In this document: piece by piece, positions 54,657 to 64,000 of the stretch
How positions within the stretch are numbered: the stretch's first letter is position 1
How the letters are laid out: the number at the start of each line of letters is the position of its first letter
DNA from: Chrysomallon squamiferum
Taxonomy: Eukaryota > Mollusca > Gastropoda > Neomphalida > Peltospiridae
DNA length: 64,000 bases
Assembly (NCBI GenBank): GCA_012295275.1
Contig: CM022673.1
Location: forward strand, 27,227,761 to 27,291,760
Direction of reading: 5' to 3'
Program-made: the position numbers and the translations under genes
The notes under the pieces: generated by a model
The model's database searches: none
The model's input: only the letters and a program-made list of their open reading frames with translations
Told to the model about the DNA's origin: nothing

Positions 54657-54726
<70 letters not shown>
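54481..54726 (-). repeat. Upstream segment shared in inverted orientation with 50060-50231 (right copy)
   Basis: Reverse complement of the segment found before gene 1: starts CTTAATGCGCCATTTTA, contains TTATGACGTCATCA, GAAAATAGGCAG and TCGAGATTAATAT, and ends in an (ATT)n run (54658-54726). It lies about 70 bp before the start of the right duplication unit, the position where a direct copy would be expected. Confidence 0.8.
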
Positions 54727-54832
54727 TTTAAATTTTTTATTATTTTTGTTTTTAACGAATTTTATTCTTGTTTTTTTTTAACGAACAGTTAACAGTGAAT
54801 TATTCCTTGTTGATGTCCCTCTGACAATAGCG

Positions 54833-54840
54833 TGACGTCA
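54833..54840. promoter_or_regulatory. CRE octamer upstream of 11-mer-repeat gene 2
   Basis: TGACGTCA inside the longer palindrome GCGTGACGTCACACGC. Conserved in position with the site before gene 1. Confidence 0.45.
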
Positions 54841-55096
54841 CACGCTACTTTTACTGCACCAAAAGAAGTAATGAGTGCAAAACCGTGTCAGGATCTAAAT
54901 TTTTTGGAATTAATTGATACATCTTGGGTAGGGCCTAGTAAAGTTTAATCGGAAATTATGACGGATCCCTATAGCAACTAAAATACAATTTTTTTCAAAT
55001 CCCGGAATCACTACAACAGACAAAAAGCTTCGCAGATTTAAGTATATTTATAAAAAAAATTCTTAAGGTATATTTAGAATTAAAACACACACACTC

Positions 55097-55100
<4 letters not shown>

Positions 55101-55166
<66 letters not shown>
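55101..55166. repeat. (CT)n microsatellite upstream of 11-mer-repeat gene 2
   Basis: About 66 bp of CT on the sense strand, the counterpart of the longer tract before gene 1. Confidence 0.95.
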
Positions 55167-55172
<6 letters not shown>

Positions 55173-55535
55173 ATATTTTCTTTCTTTTTTCTTTTAAAAA
55201 ACAACAACAAAAATGTTTTAATAATGTTTAATTGTTACATTGTGAGTAGTTAGTGAAAATATTTATTAAATTTTATTTTTTTTAAATTTTTAAAGGACGA
55301 TGTTTTGATTCTTGATTTGGTAGGTAGATTCCTCTATTATTGATTTATTTTATTATTTATATTATAATTTTTAATTTATTTCATTTCATTTCATTTTATT
55401 TTATTCTATTCTACGTTATATCTTTATTTTATTTGACTAATTAACTGATTTATCTTTGCATATTTTTAAACAGTGAAATAACATTCTACATTTCACGCTA
55501 CCATCGAAGGATCATTTGAAATACTGAACACAGTC

Positions 55536-56522
55536 ATGGACAACGGTAACAGTGAGTTTTGTAAAGGATCGGAGCAAGCCAAACAATGTTCGAATAACAT
55601 CGCCTCTAAAGCTGCCGATGAATCGAATAATCTTTTGAATAAAGCAGTGGAAGGCACTGCAGGTGCCTATAGCAAAGCCAAGGAGGAAACAACCATTGTG
55701 TATGATAGAGTCAAACAGGAGTCAGCCTCTCTGTACAGCAAAGCCAGGGAGGAGTCAGCCGTTGTGTATGATAGAGTCAAACAGGAGTCAGCCTGTGTCT
55801 ATAACAGAGTCAGACAGGATTCGATATGTTTGTACAACAAAGCCAAGGAAGAATCGGGAAATCTGCTGAGCAAGGCTAAAGAAGATACGAGTAAAGCAAT
55901 ACACAAAGCGAAAGACGAAACAGAAAACATACTGAACAAAGCCAAGGAGGGTACAACTATTGCAATGAACAAAGCCAAAGAAGGTACAACTAATGCAATG
56001 AGCAAAGCCAAAGAAGGTACAACTAACGCAATGAACAAAGCCAAGGAAGGTACAACTAATGTAATTAACATATGCAAGGAAAATACAACCAGTGCAGTAC
56101 AAAAAGCGAAGGAGGGTGCAACCAGTGCAATGCAAAGAGCCAAAGAGAAATCGGATAATATACTTAACAAAACCAAGGAGGGTACAAGCAATGTAATGAA
56201 CCTAACCGTGGAGGGTACGACTACAGCAGTGAAGAAGGCCAAGGACGGTACAGCCAGTGTAATGCAGAAGGCCCATGGGTATACAACTACTGCGATACAG
56301 AAGGCCAACGAGGGTACAATTAATGCAATACAGAAAACCCATGATCGTACGATTAGTACGTTACAGAAGGCGAATGAATGTACAATTAATGCAATAAAAA
56401 AGACCAGCGAAAGTACGATTAGTGCATTGCAGAAGGCCAATGAATGTACAGCTAGTGCAATGAAAAAGTCCGGTGATTATACACCCAGCGATGAATCAGG
56501 TAATGTAATGGGTAATGTTTAG
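55536..56522 (+). CDS. Synuclein/LEA-like 11-residue repeat protein, copy 2 (328 aa)
   Basis: Single coding exon, ATG 55536, TAG 56520-56522. A 13-residue head (MDNGNSEFCKGSE) is followed by QAKQCSNNIAS and then 26 further 11-residue units without a single insertion or deletion, ending in an 18-residue tail (KSGDYTPSDESGNVMGNV). The consensus is K-A-K-E-G-T-T-N-A-M-N: Lys at 1 and 3, acidic at 4, small or hydrophobic at 2, 9 and 10. Units 3-7 of the run are Tyr-rich (IVYD, SLYS, VVYD, CVYN, CLYN); later units are KAKEGTTNAMN-like, then KANECTINAIQ-like. This is the period and register of synuclein KTKEGV repeats and is close to LEA-3 and perilipin 11-mers, which fold on lipid surfaces or in dry cells. 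No signal peptide, so presumably cytosolic. A consensus donor (GTAAGT) follows the stop directly. AATAAA at 56654-56659. Confidence 0.87.
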   Translation: MDNGNSEFCKGSEQAKQCSNNIASKAADESNNLLNKAVEGTAGAYSKAKEETTIVYDRVKQESASLYSKAREESAVVYDRVKQESACVYNRVRQDSICLYNKAKEESGNLLSKAKEDTSKAIHKAKDETENILNKAKEGTTIAMNKAKEGTTNAMSKAKEGTTNAMNKAKEGTTNVINICKENTTSAVQKAKEGATSAMQRAKEKSDNILNKTKEGTSNVMNLTVEGTTTAVKKAKDGTASVMQKAHGYTTTAIQKANEGTINAIQKTHDRTISTLQKANECTINAIKKTSESTISALQKANECTASAMKKSGDYTPSDESGNVMGNV

Positions 56523-57254
56523 GTAAGTTCAAGTTCTATCAGTAAAAATCGTGTTACGCATCTTGACCAACTAATTCATTTTTAAACCAGAATCACGAAA
56601 CGTTTGGTAGCTTAACAGAGAGGCTAAAAACTTTGTGAACTAATAGAATTCTGAATAAAAACGAAATAAAAAAGTATGAAGCAAATTATTAATTATTAAA
56701 TTTTTTTTTTTTTTTTTAAAAAGACAATTGTATTCGGAACTTTTTTATATAAACCTATGGAAACATGTATTTTGTTTGTTCCAGGCATCCATGATGAATT
56801 GTCTGAACGGGACAACGAAGTTCATGATTCCCCTAGCGTTACTTAGATGTAGATTTGGAGAAAAACAAAATCGTCGAAGCATTATGTTTAAACGCATGCT
56901 GCTTGAGTTATTTTCAAAAAAAAAAAAAAAAAAGAAAAAAAAAAATTTGTTGCGTTTTATTTCCGTTTTATTAGCTTTTATTATAAATATATTTCTACAG
57001 CTTCGTCAGCTAATTAAAATATTATCGAAGAAGTATTTTTTATTTTTAAATTTTATTTACTGACTGATTTGATTTTGCTTAAAAATGGACTTCGTGAGAA
57101 CAGAATAATAACAATAATTATAAGAATGAAAGTTAAATAAAACAGTTCCTGCTGCCATTTAAAGATGTTTATGGAAAACATTTATTTTTATTATTATTAT
57201 TTTTTAATATTAACCCAAATCCCCCCCCACATGCGCCGTGGATCACACGAAAAG

Positions 57255-57290
<36 letters not shown>

Positions 57291-57453
57291 GACCAACCAA
57301 CCAACCAACTAATCAACACTTATTATTCTTTATCCACCTTCTACATACATTTCCCATAACGATTTGGGGTTAAAGCTTCTTGAAGAATTCTAATTAATAA
57401 ATAAACCTTTCATTCCATTCCATTTTATTTCAGATGTATTAAACCTACACTGA

Positions 57454-57486
<33 letters not shown>

Positions 57487-59457
57487 AATAACTAAATAAA
57501 TAAATAATGAAAAAAATATATATATATATATGTATATATATAAATTAATAAATAAATAAGTAAATAACTAAATAAATAAAATAAATTTAAAAAATAATAA
57601 TAAATGAAAAAGAAACCATTCCGTAAACTCTTTATAATTTATTCAACATTTCGCCTTTATACGGCTAATTTGATTTAACTTACAGATGCATCACCACTAC
57701 ACTAAATATATACTCAACCAGTTAAATAACACAACAATCAAAAATCCCTTAATGAATACTTTGTACAAACCTCTAACACAAATAATACACCAAATAATAA
57801 ATATTGCACACTCGGCCTGAAAGCAGTAACTTTCAAAAGTAAAGCTAAATTCTTTTTGTAAGTTAATTATAATATTTAAACAAATTTACAGTTACACAGG
57901 TTTTTTTGTTGTAAAAAACCCGTTACTTTGACCGGTTTGGAATTATGATATGGGCTAGTTAGAATTCTTAATTTCCCCCATCCTTAGGATTATTAAATTG
58001 CCACTCATGATTTTATATATATATATATATACACACATACATATATATATAAATTCTTGCTTCAGTCGTAATAACGGGTCAAAGACAAATTCATCGTGCA
58101 AAACAACACATAATATAAATATATTAATCTACTGGTTAGTTAATAAAAAAATAATTTGTTCATTCCTTGTGTAATAATGATATGTTAGGTAAGAATTGTC
58201 ATGGATGGAAAACATGGTGGGGAAATGAGGTGGGTACAGGTGTGGGTTTGTGCGTATGTTGATTGTCACGAAATGAACATTATATCAGCATTAATTATAA
58301 AAGGTTGTTTGTTTTTTTTTTCAACATAGGACGATTTTATATATATATATATATATATATGTTAGATTTTTTAATTGTTTTTTTACTCACAAATTGTAAA
58401 TATTTATGTTACTAACGATTACTAAACGAACTAGTACATTTTGCTTTTTGTTGCTGCAGTATTCAATTTGATTAGTATTTCATTGTGGAATAACCTAATG
58501 TATAAAACTGTGTATGTTATAAATGTTATATATCCAGGAATTACGAGTAAATCTGAACAAGTCATTAACATTTCAATAGATTTGTATGAGTCAAACGTCA
58601 ACAGCTATCACTGACGTTTTAAAATTTAGATTTTAAAATCTTCAAGAAGCACTTTTAGTCCTCTTTGACGAAATTATTATTATTATTTTAAAATCCTAGA
58701 CAATAATAGTGAGAGTCATGTTAAATATCCCGTTCCTGCCTGTTCCTGCGAGTCTTTTGAAACGTCATGACATCGCTCGATGTTTTCCACGGCTAACGAT
58801 ATTTCTTGCAGTTTCTGTCTTGCTAAGAATCAGAGAATCAATCCTTCGGGTTCAATCAACAAACACAAAATACCTACACAGACACGAAATTCAAGGACGG
58901 AACCAGACAGACGTGCCGAAAAAGCACGAGAACGTAAGCGAAACGTAGATACATAACGAAATCACGATGACGTTGAAATTAATGGATCCACCGTTGAATC
59001 AGTCGTAGTAAACTTTTTTTTCTTTTTCTTTTTTTTCCCAAGGGTTGTGGATTAATGTAACGAACAAACCGATTTCGTAGCAGCGTAATTCATCAGTGAA
59101 CATCCAAGCACGACAAAACTTGTTACAAAAAATTATTAATTAAAAAAAAACCCAAAACAACCAGTGTGGACTGAAAAAGGCTTATACTGCAGCTAATCTC
59201 ATTGTTGTTGTTGTTGTTATTATTATTATATCACGTTTCTTCGAAAAGCGTCCTGGGTGAATAATTATTCATAAAGAGAGTTAATAATGTTAAAGCATAT
59301 GATCTCCGTGTCCTTTTTAAAAAAAAGAAGAATTAAAAAAAAAATAAAAATAACAAATGTTCACAATTATTGAATTTTCAATCGACCGCCAGCAAAAGTT
59401 TTACTGACGTTTTTAACAAAAATTCAGGGTTTATGACGTCATTTGAAAGGCTAATAA
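56523..59457. other. Region downstream of copy 2 and 3' flank of the PDZ gene
   Basis: Contains the copy 2 post-stop block, a possible 3'UTR intron and terminal exon (donor at 56523, acceptor TTTGTTCCAG ending near 56785), the ACTA repeat (57255-57303), a (CA)n tract at about 57456-57482 and AT tracts. The more GC-balanced stretch 58710-58960 may be 3'UTR of the minus-strand PDZ gene. A CRE octamer lies at 59434-59441. No coding exon is supported. Confidence 0.4.
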
Positions 59458-60222
59458 TTATCGTTGTCTCCAAGGAGAAAACTTGATGGGTCCTTTGGGT
59501 TTAATGTTTGCGAAGTCGGCGTTTGCTCCTCTGAAAAACAAGAATAAAATTGTAAACGAACAAACAGAAACAAACAGTTAAAGACAACAATTATTAAATT
59601 ATATTACATTACGTGGACTGAGAATTAAGTAGAGACTACTTAACAAATGCTTGATATTTGTTTAGGAACATTCGTTTAAAAGGCTCCTTGTCCGATGATA
59701 TACATGCTTCCAGGAATCATAGTCTTGTTTTGTTGAAACACTCGTCACTAACATTATGGTTAAATAAAACCAAAGATTACCGGGAAGACTTAATAAGACG
59801 TAATATATATTTAACAGTGTGCAGTCAGAGATGAGTATTAGCTATATTTTTGATGATTCTAACATTTAAAATTAACTTATTATTATTATTATTATTATTG
59901 TTGTTGTTGTTGTTGTTAAAGAGTAGTCGTCAACAACAAATTTATTACATACATTTTTTTTCCGTTTTGAAACATATCATTACAGGTAAAAGGTAATAAA
60001 ATCATAATTATAACGTCATGATTTTAATATTTCTTGTATGAAATATAAATTCCAGCGGGACGTTCAAGCTTACTTTTGTATTGCGAGTTGTAACGTGGTG
60101 CCCGCTCCTTTGATCAGCTGGTGAGCCTGCATGTGAGTTAGATCGTGAGCGCGATGTTGTCCTATAGCCAGGATGACGTCACCGTGGTTGAGGTTGCCGT
60201 CGGCAGGAGTTCCAGGCATTAC
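59458..60222 (-). CDS. PDZ-domain protein, ALP/Enigma/ZASP type, 3' end (partial)
   Basis: Two minus-strand exons: 60074-60222, then 59458-59530 ending in TAA. The first encodes VMPGTPADGNLNHGDVILAI and continues with THMQAHQLIKGAGTTLQLAI. This is the second half of a PDZ domain (P-G-x-P-A-D-G-x-L, G-D-V-I-L-x-I, and the H-x-x-A-x-x-L-I-K-G-A motif diagnostic of PDLIM/ZASP PDZ domains). These proteins bind alpha-actinin at Z-discs and stress fibres. The second exon adds KGANADFANIKPKGPIKFSP and four residues before the stop, so this reads as a short PDZ-only form or a gene without LIM domains. The exon with the carboxylate-binding GF loop must lie beyond the right edge or unseen in the 3.8-kb intron side. 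Confidence 0.78.
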
Positions 60223-60315
60223 CTGAAAGAACACAAGAGTTTGTACAGCTGACAGAGATCTAAATGCGACTTGTTGCAGGACAGGTTCTAATTACGGGAA
60301 TTCAGATGCTGTGTT

Positions 60316-60363
<48 letters not shown>

Positions 60364-60492
60364 GCAGTGAAGTGCATGTTAATGTACTGGTGTGTGTTGT
60401 ACATGTGTCTTCACGAGTGTGTTTGTGTGTGTATGTGTGTGTTTGTGTGTGTATGTGTGTGTGTGTGAATCAGATACAATGAGATGACGATA

Positions 60493-60565
<73 letters not shown>

Positions 60566-60695
60566 ATTTTGATACATATAATTGCGACCATGATAAAGAA
60601 ATGGATTTAATTTATTATATATATATTGGAACATATTGCCATTAATATATGCTATAAATGGTGGAGAAACTTTACATTATTATTATTATTGTTTT

Positions 60696-60728
<33 letters not shown>

Positions 60729-61232
60729 CTTCTTCTTCTTCTTCTTCTTCTTCTTCTCATGATTATTATTATTATTATTATTATTATTATTTGTCATGTT
60801 GTTGTGTTGTTGCTGCTGCTGTTGTTTGAATGACATGGACTTAATCGAATTAAGCAAATATCTTAAACATTCTCCCTCCTCCAAAAAAAAACCACCAAAA
60901 AAATGTAATATTTAAATATCCTTCTTCCAAAGAAAACACTGTTTATACAAAGACTTAATTTATATACAGTTCTTGGCTCCGCGCTTCCGATTTCTTAAAG
61001 ATTTACAGGAACCGCCTTTGGTATTTAACGGCAAACGGAGCAAATTATTGAAAGACGATACGAACCTAAACCGTACTAGACAAACTACTATTTATATAAT
61101 CCAAGCGATAACTCAAAACACGATTCTAATTTTAGACATGCAAAACATGTGCAAAAAAAAAAAAAAAAAAAAAATATTGGCTCTGATTGGCTCTTCCTCT
61201 TTGTTTCATTTTTCTTTTTTCAATTTAATTTT

Positions 61233-61270
<38 letters not shown>

Positions 61271-61715
61271 TGACTACGGGCTTTTGTAAGTAAATCTTTG
61301 CCAGGTTTCTGTGATACATAATCTACGTCTGTAACACTTTCTCTTTGTTTTTACAGCTGCTGATCTCACAGACTCGTCGAAGGGAAAATAAGCTTTGCTT
61401 GATTTACGTATCTGGTAAGCAAGGTCGTTTCTAATTAAGCTAAATGTGTCTGTTCTTTTATTAACGATCTGTTTTATTAGCCCAAAGGTTGTGACCACTT
61501 GAGTTTCTGAGGTCCTTTCAAGGTAAATTCAAAAAAAAAAAAAAAAAAGTTATAATAATAATAATAATAAAAATGAAAGGTATGAGCTCACTAAAGCACA
61601 CATATTTAGATGCTATAAAAATATAAAAAGATTTATGCCAAAAGTCATAACGCAGATAGCTAAGCTAATTAACAAATCTTTAGCCAAATTTTGTTTTAAT
61701 TGGATGACGCAGGCA

Positions 61716-61778
<63 letters not shown>

Positions 61779-62116
61779 TAATGTATAGAAGAATGTACTT
61801 TAACATGAGAATTTTGGAAGGAACCAATTCAGGTAATGACATCTACAAATGAAGAGAACGGAAAGACGGAATTATTTATTTGAATGGCTGCCAAGAAAAC
61901 CTCCGAAAAATGTTTTTTGATTGTTTTTGAAGTCTAACGCACAGTAAATAACCGAAGGTTCAAGAGTGAGTGTCGTGTTTTGTTCCACGTGATCAGACAG
62001 TTAAAAGATTCGCTAAGTGCTGCTTTAATGATGCCTGCAGTTCAGAAATAAAAGAACAAAAACAAAAACAAAAAAACAAACAAATAAAAATTCTTCTTAG
62101 CAGTACTAAATCCAGG

Positions 62117-62177
<61 letters not shown>

Positions 62178-63407
62178 CAACAACAACAACAACGATGACG
62201 ACGTCGACAATATCAGCAATAAAAATGATACAATTGCTACATCCATACATATACATAACAAATACACACATACACACAAACAAACATTTTATGCAGATAA
62301 AATAATAATAATAATAATAAACACAGCATATGATAAATTCAAAGAGACTACTGAATTATTATACTAACTATTTTTGGGGAGTTACAATGCTCTTGTTGTT
62401 TTAGATGCCAAATCACAAATGTATGACGACAATCGCTTACGTCTTAGCAGCGGAAATGACGCAATGTAGCAACAAGACCATTATGTAACTGTAACTGCGA
62501 CCGCAAGTAAACAAGAAGATAATTTTATCCATCTGTCTAGCACTCTAGCTCAGAACTGTGTATCTAAACAAGGATTCCTGTTATTCTGGCATGTTATCAT
62601 TGTGGAATTTCTCTGTAACAGCGCGTGTAACTTACGACGTACTTTCGTAGCAGGTAAGTTATTCAGCTAACTGGAAGCGCCCTCACTTCGATGTTGACAA
62701 TAATAAATTATAATTTTGAAGAAACCGAAACCATCAGACATTCTAAATTAAATATTTTATTTGAAAACAGCAACAAGCACACAGTACACATAGAGTCACG
62801 TGTAAATTATACAGATTAGGCCACATACAAACATATGTATTATTCATCTACACAAAAACGCGCACGTTCACGTGTGTAAAAAAAAATAATTGATGAATAG
62901 AATGCATGTATAGTTACATTCATATAACTTAAATATTTATTTCAAACGAAAATTATTTTATTATAGAAAAAATATAATGCAAATGTCTGTATAATTCAAT
63001 GGAAAAAAAAAATAACAAAAAATAAAAATAAATAAAAATAATAATAATAATAATAATAATATGAAGAAGAAGAAGAAAAAGAAGAAAACTAGTCATATAA
63101 ACTGGTAAAATTGTTTATACCAGGGCATTATTTTTACATATGTTTAAAATATATTATCCAGATCAGTTTTATAGCAAATACAATTTGGTAATTAATCGAC
63201 CAGGCACTCAAACACAGTATACTTCATTTAAAGCAGTAAGAACAGTTTCGTATAGAATATAAATTTATTTTAATACATTTTATTATGATTAATATTATCA
63301 TCATCATTATTAATAATCATAGTAATACATTTTTTTTTTTTTTAATTTCATTTTCGTGTTCAATATTATGCTTTTCGATAGGACAAAACGATTAAACTAT
63401 CAGAAAC

Positions 63408-63477
<70 letters not shown>

Positions 63478-64000
63478 ACTGTTGGCATAATCATTTTACA
63501 CCTTCTTCACAAAAATAAATACAGTTTAAATAAAATAAAATAAAAAGTACGAGAATACGATTAAAAATGTCAAAAAAATAACTTAGTAATTTCATTAAAA
63601 TTATTTAAATTTATACATGTTGTGAATCTTAATACATCTATAGTGTGTTTCTAACAATTATCTGTAAAATAATAAGTATCTAATGTTTTGATGAACAGAG
63701 TTATTACAGAAATGTTATCAATCATCATGTCTGGTGAGAACGAGGTTTGACGTCATCGAATCATTTGCAGAATGCGGTGACTAGTTCATAATGAAAACTG
63801 CATTCTTTCATAACAGGGTACGAAGTAATTGCATGTTGTTGATGTTATTATTATTATTGTAGTTATTGTTAAAAAATTATTTATTTATTACATTTTTTTT
63901 TTTTTTTTTTGTTATCGTTTTTATTATTACAGTTGTTATTGTTGTTGTTATTGTTGAACTGAAAATGATCAAATTTCTAAACATGCAAAGGTCTTCATTA
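60223..64000. other. Intron or upstream region of the PDZ gene, microsatellite-rich
   Basis: (GT)n at 60316-60362 and 60419-60466, (GA)n at 60500-60560, a compound (ATT)(GTT)(CTT)(ATT) trinucleotide block at 60678-60795, a poly(T) run at 61239-61269, (CA)n at 61717-61777, (AAT)n/(AAC)n at 62119-62192 and (CT)n at 63412-63473. A CRE octamer is at 63748-63755. No exon with PDZ homology was seen, and poly-Asn or poly-Val open frames here are repeat artefacts. Confidence 0.45.

Larger units (their letters stand above)
54795..57460 (+). repeat. Segmental tandem duplication, right unit
   Basis: Direct counterpart of 50335-54165; see that entry for the shared blocks. It includes the CRE at 54833-54840, the CT tract, gene copy 2 and the ACTA repeat. 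Confidence 0.85.

Noticed and set aside
55799-56440. 213-residue minus-strand open frame, and similar frames at 51100-51537
   Set aside because: Antisense of the 33-nt repeats of the 11-mer genes; periodic coding DNA produces long open antisense frames.
60626-60884. Poly-Val, poly-Ser and poly-Asn open frames; also 62116-62367 and 47218-47463
   Set aside because: Direct translations of trinucleotide microsatellites with no flanking coding signal.
61480-61530. Minus-strand peptide TLKGPQKLKWSQP resembling the start of a PDZ exon of the ALP/ZASP family
   Set aside because: It hits a stop after a few residues, lacks the GF(R/S)L loop and has no good flanking splice site; the resemblance is likely chance.

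Overview
The window is nuclear DNA of an animal, most likely a lophotrochozoan and probably a mollusc. This placement is an inference from gene content and architecture, not from a search. Genes have many short exons with consensus GT/AG junctions. The background is very AT-rich, with long (CT/GA)n, (CA)n, (ATT)n and (ATTT)n microsatellites. Two recognisable genes, TMEM237 and CPSF6, are typical metazoan orthologues. There are no operons, CRISPR arrays or bacterial features. All exon boundaries below were read by eye from splice sites and reading frame.

Layout, left to right. (1) 10-2081 (+): last four coding exons of a predicted nucleotidyltransferase (RlaP/PF10127-like). (2) 4073-7118 (-): a complete six-exon gene for an unrecognised Pro/Tyr-rich protein of 331 aa. 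(3) 9087-12481 (+): TMEM237, a ciliary transition-zone membrane protein, with an apparent missing base in exon 3. (4) 17232-18472 (-): a secreted, highly repetitive PGQ/Trp-Gln-rich protein, again with one apparent missing base in a homopolymer. (5) A LINE relic at about 19.1-19.4 kb. (6) 20751-32820 (+): complete CPSF6 in 16 coding exons, with a tandem repeat and a partial exon duplication around exon 8. (7) 32821-46013: a long AT-rich stretch with no convincing coding exon. (8) 46014-49764 (-): an unrecognised six-exon coiled-coil protein of 581 aa. (9) 50942-51571 and 55536-56522 (+): a tandem pair of intronless-CDS genes whose proteins are almost entirely 11-residue K-A-K-E-G-T-T-x-A-x-N repeats, with the same period and register as the KTKEGV repeats of synucleins. 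(10) 59458-60222 (-): last two exons of a PDZ protein of the ALP/Enigma/ZASP type, continuing beyond the right edge.

The most interesting region is 50.0-57.5 kb. A segmental duplication produced the two 11-mer-repeat genes. The larger copy has 26 full consecutive 33-nt units with no slip. The smaller copy has lost repeats, has lost a 3'UTR splice donor that sits directly after the stop codon in its sister, and carries an extra segment of about 1.4 kb bounded by 20-bp inverted repeats. A short promoter-side segment is present upstream of both copies but in opposite orientation, which looks like a micro-inversion. Palindromic CRE octamers (TGACGTCA) are strongly over-represented in the window: 12 found, six of them between 49.7 and 54.9 kb.
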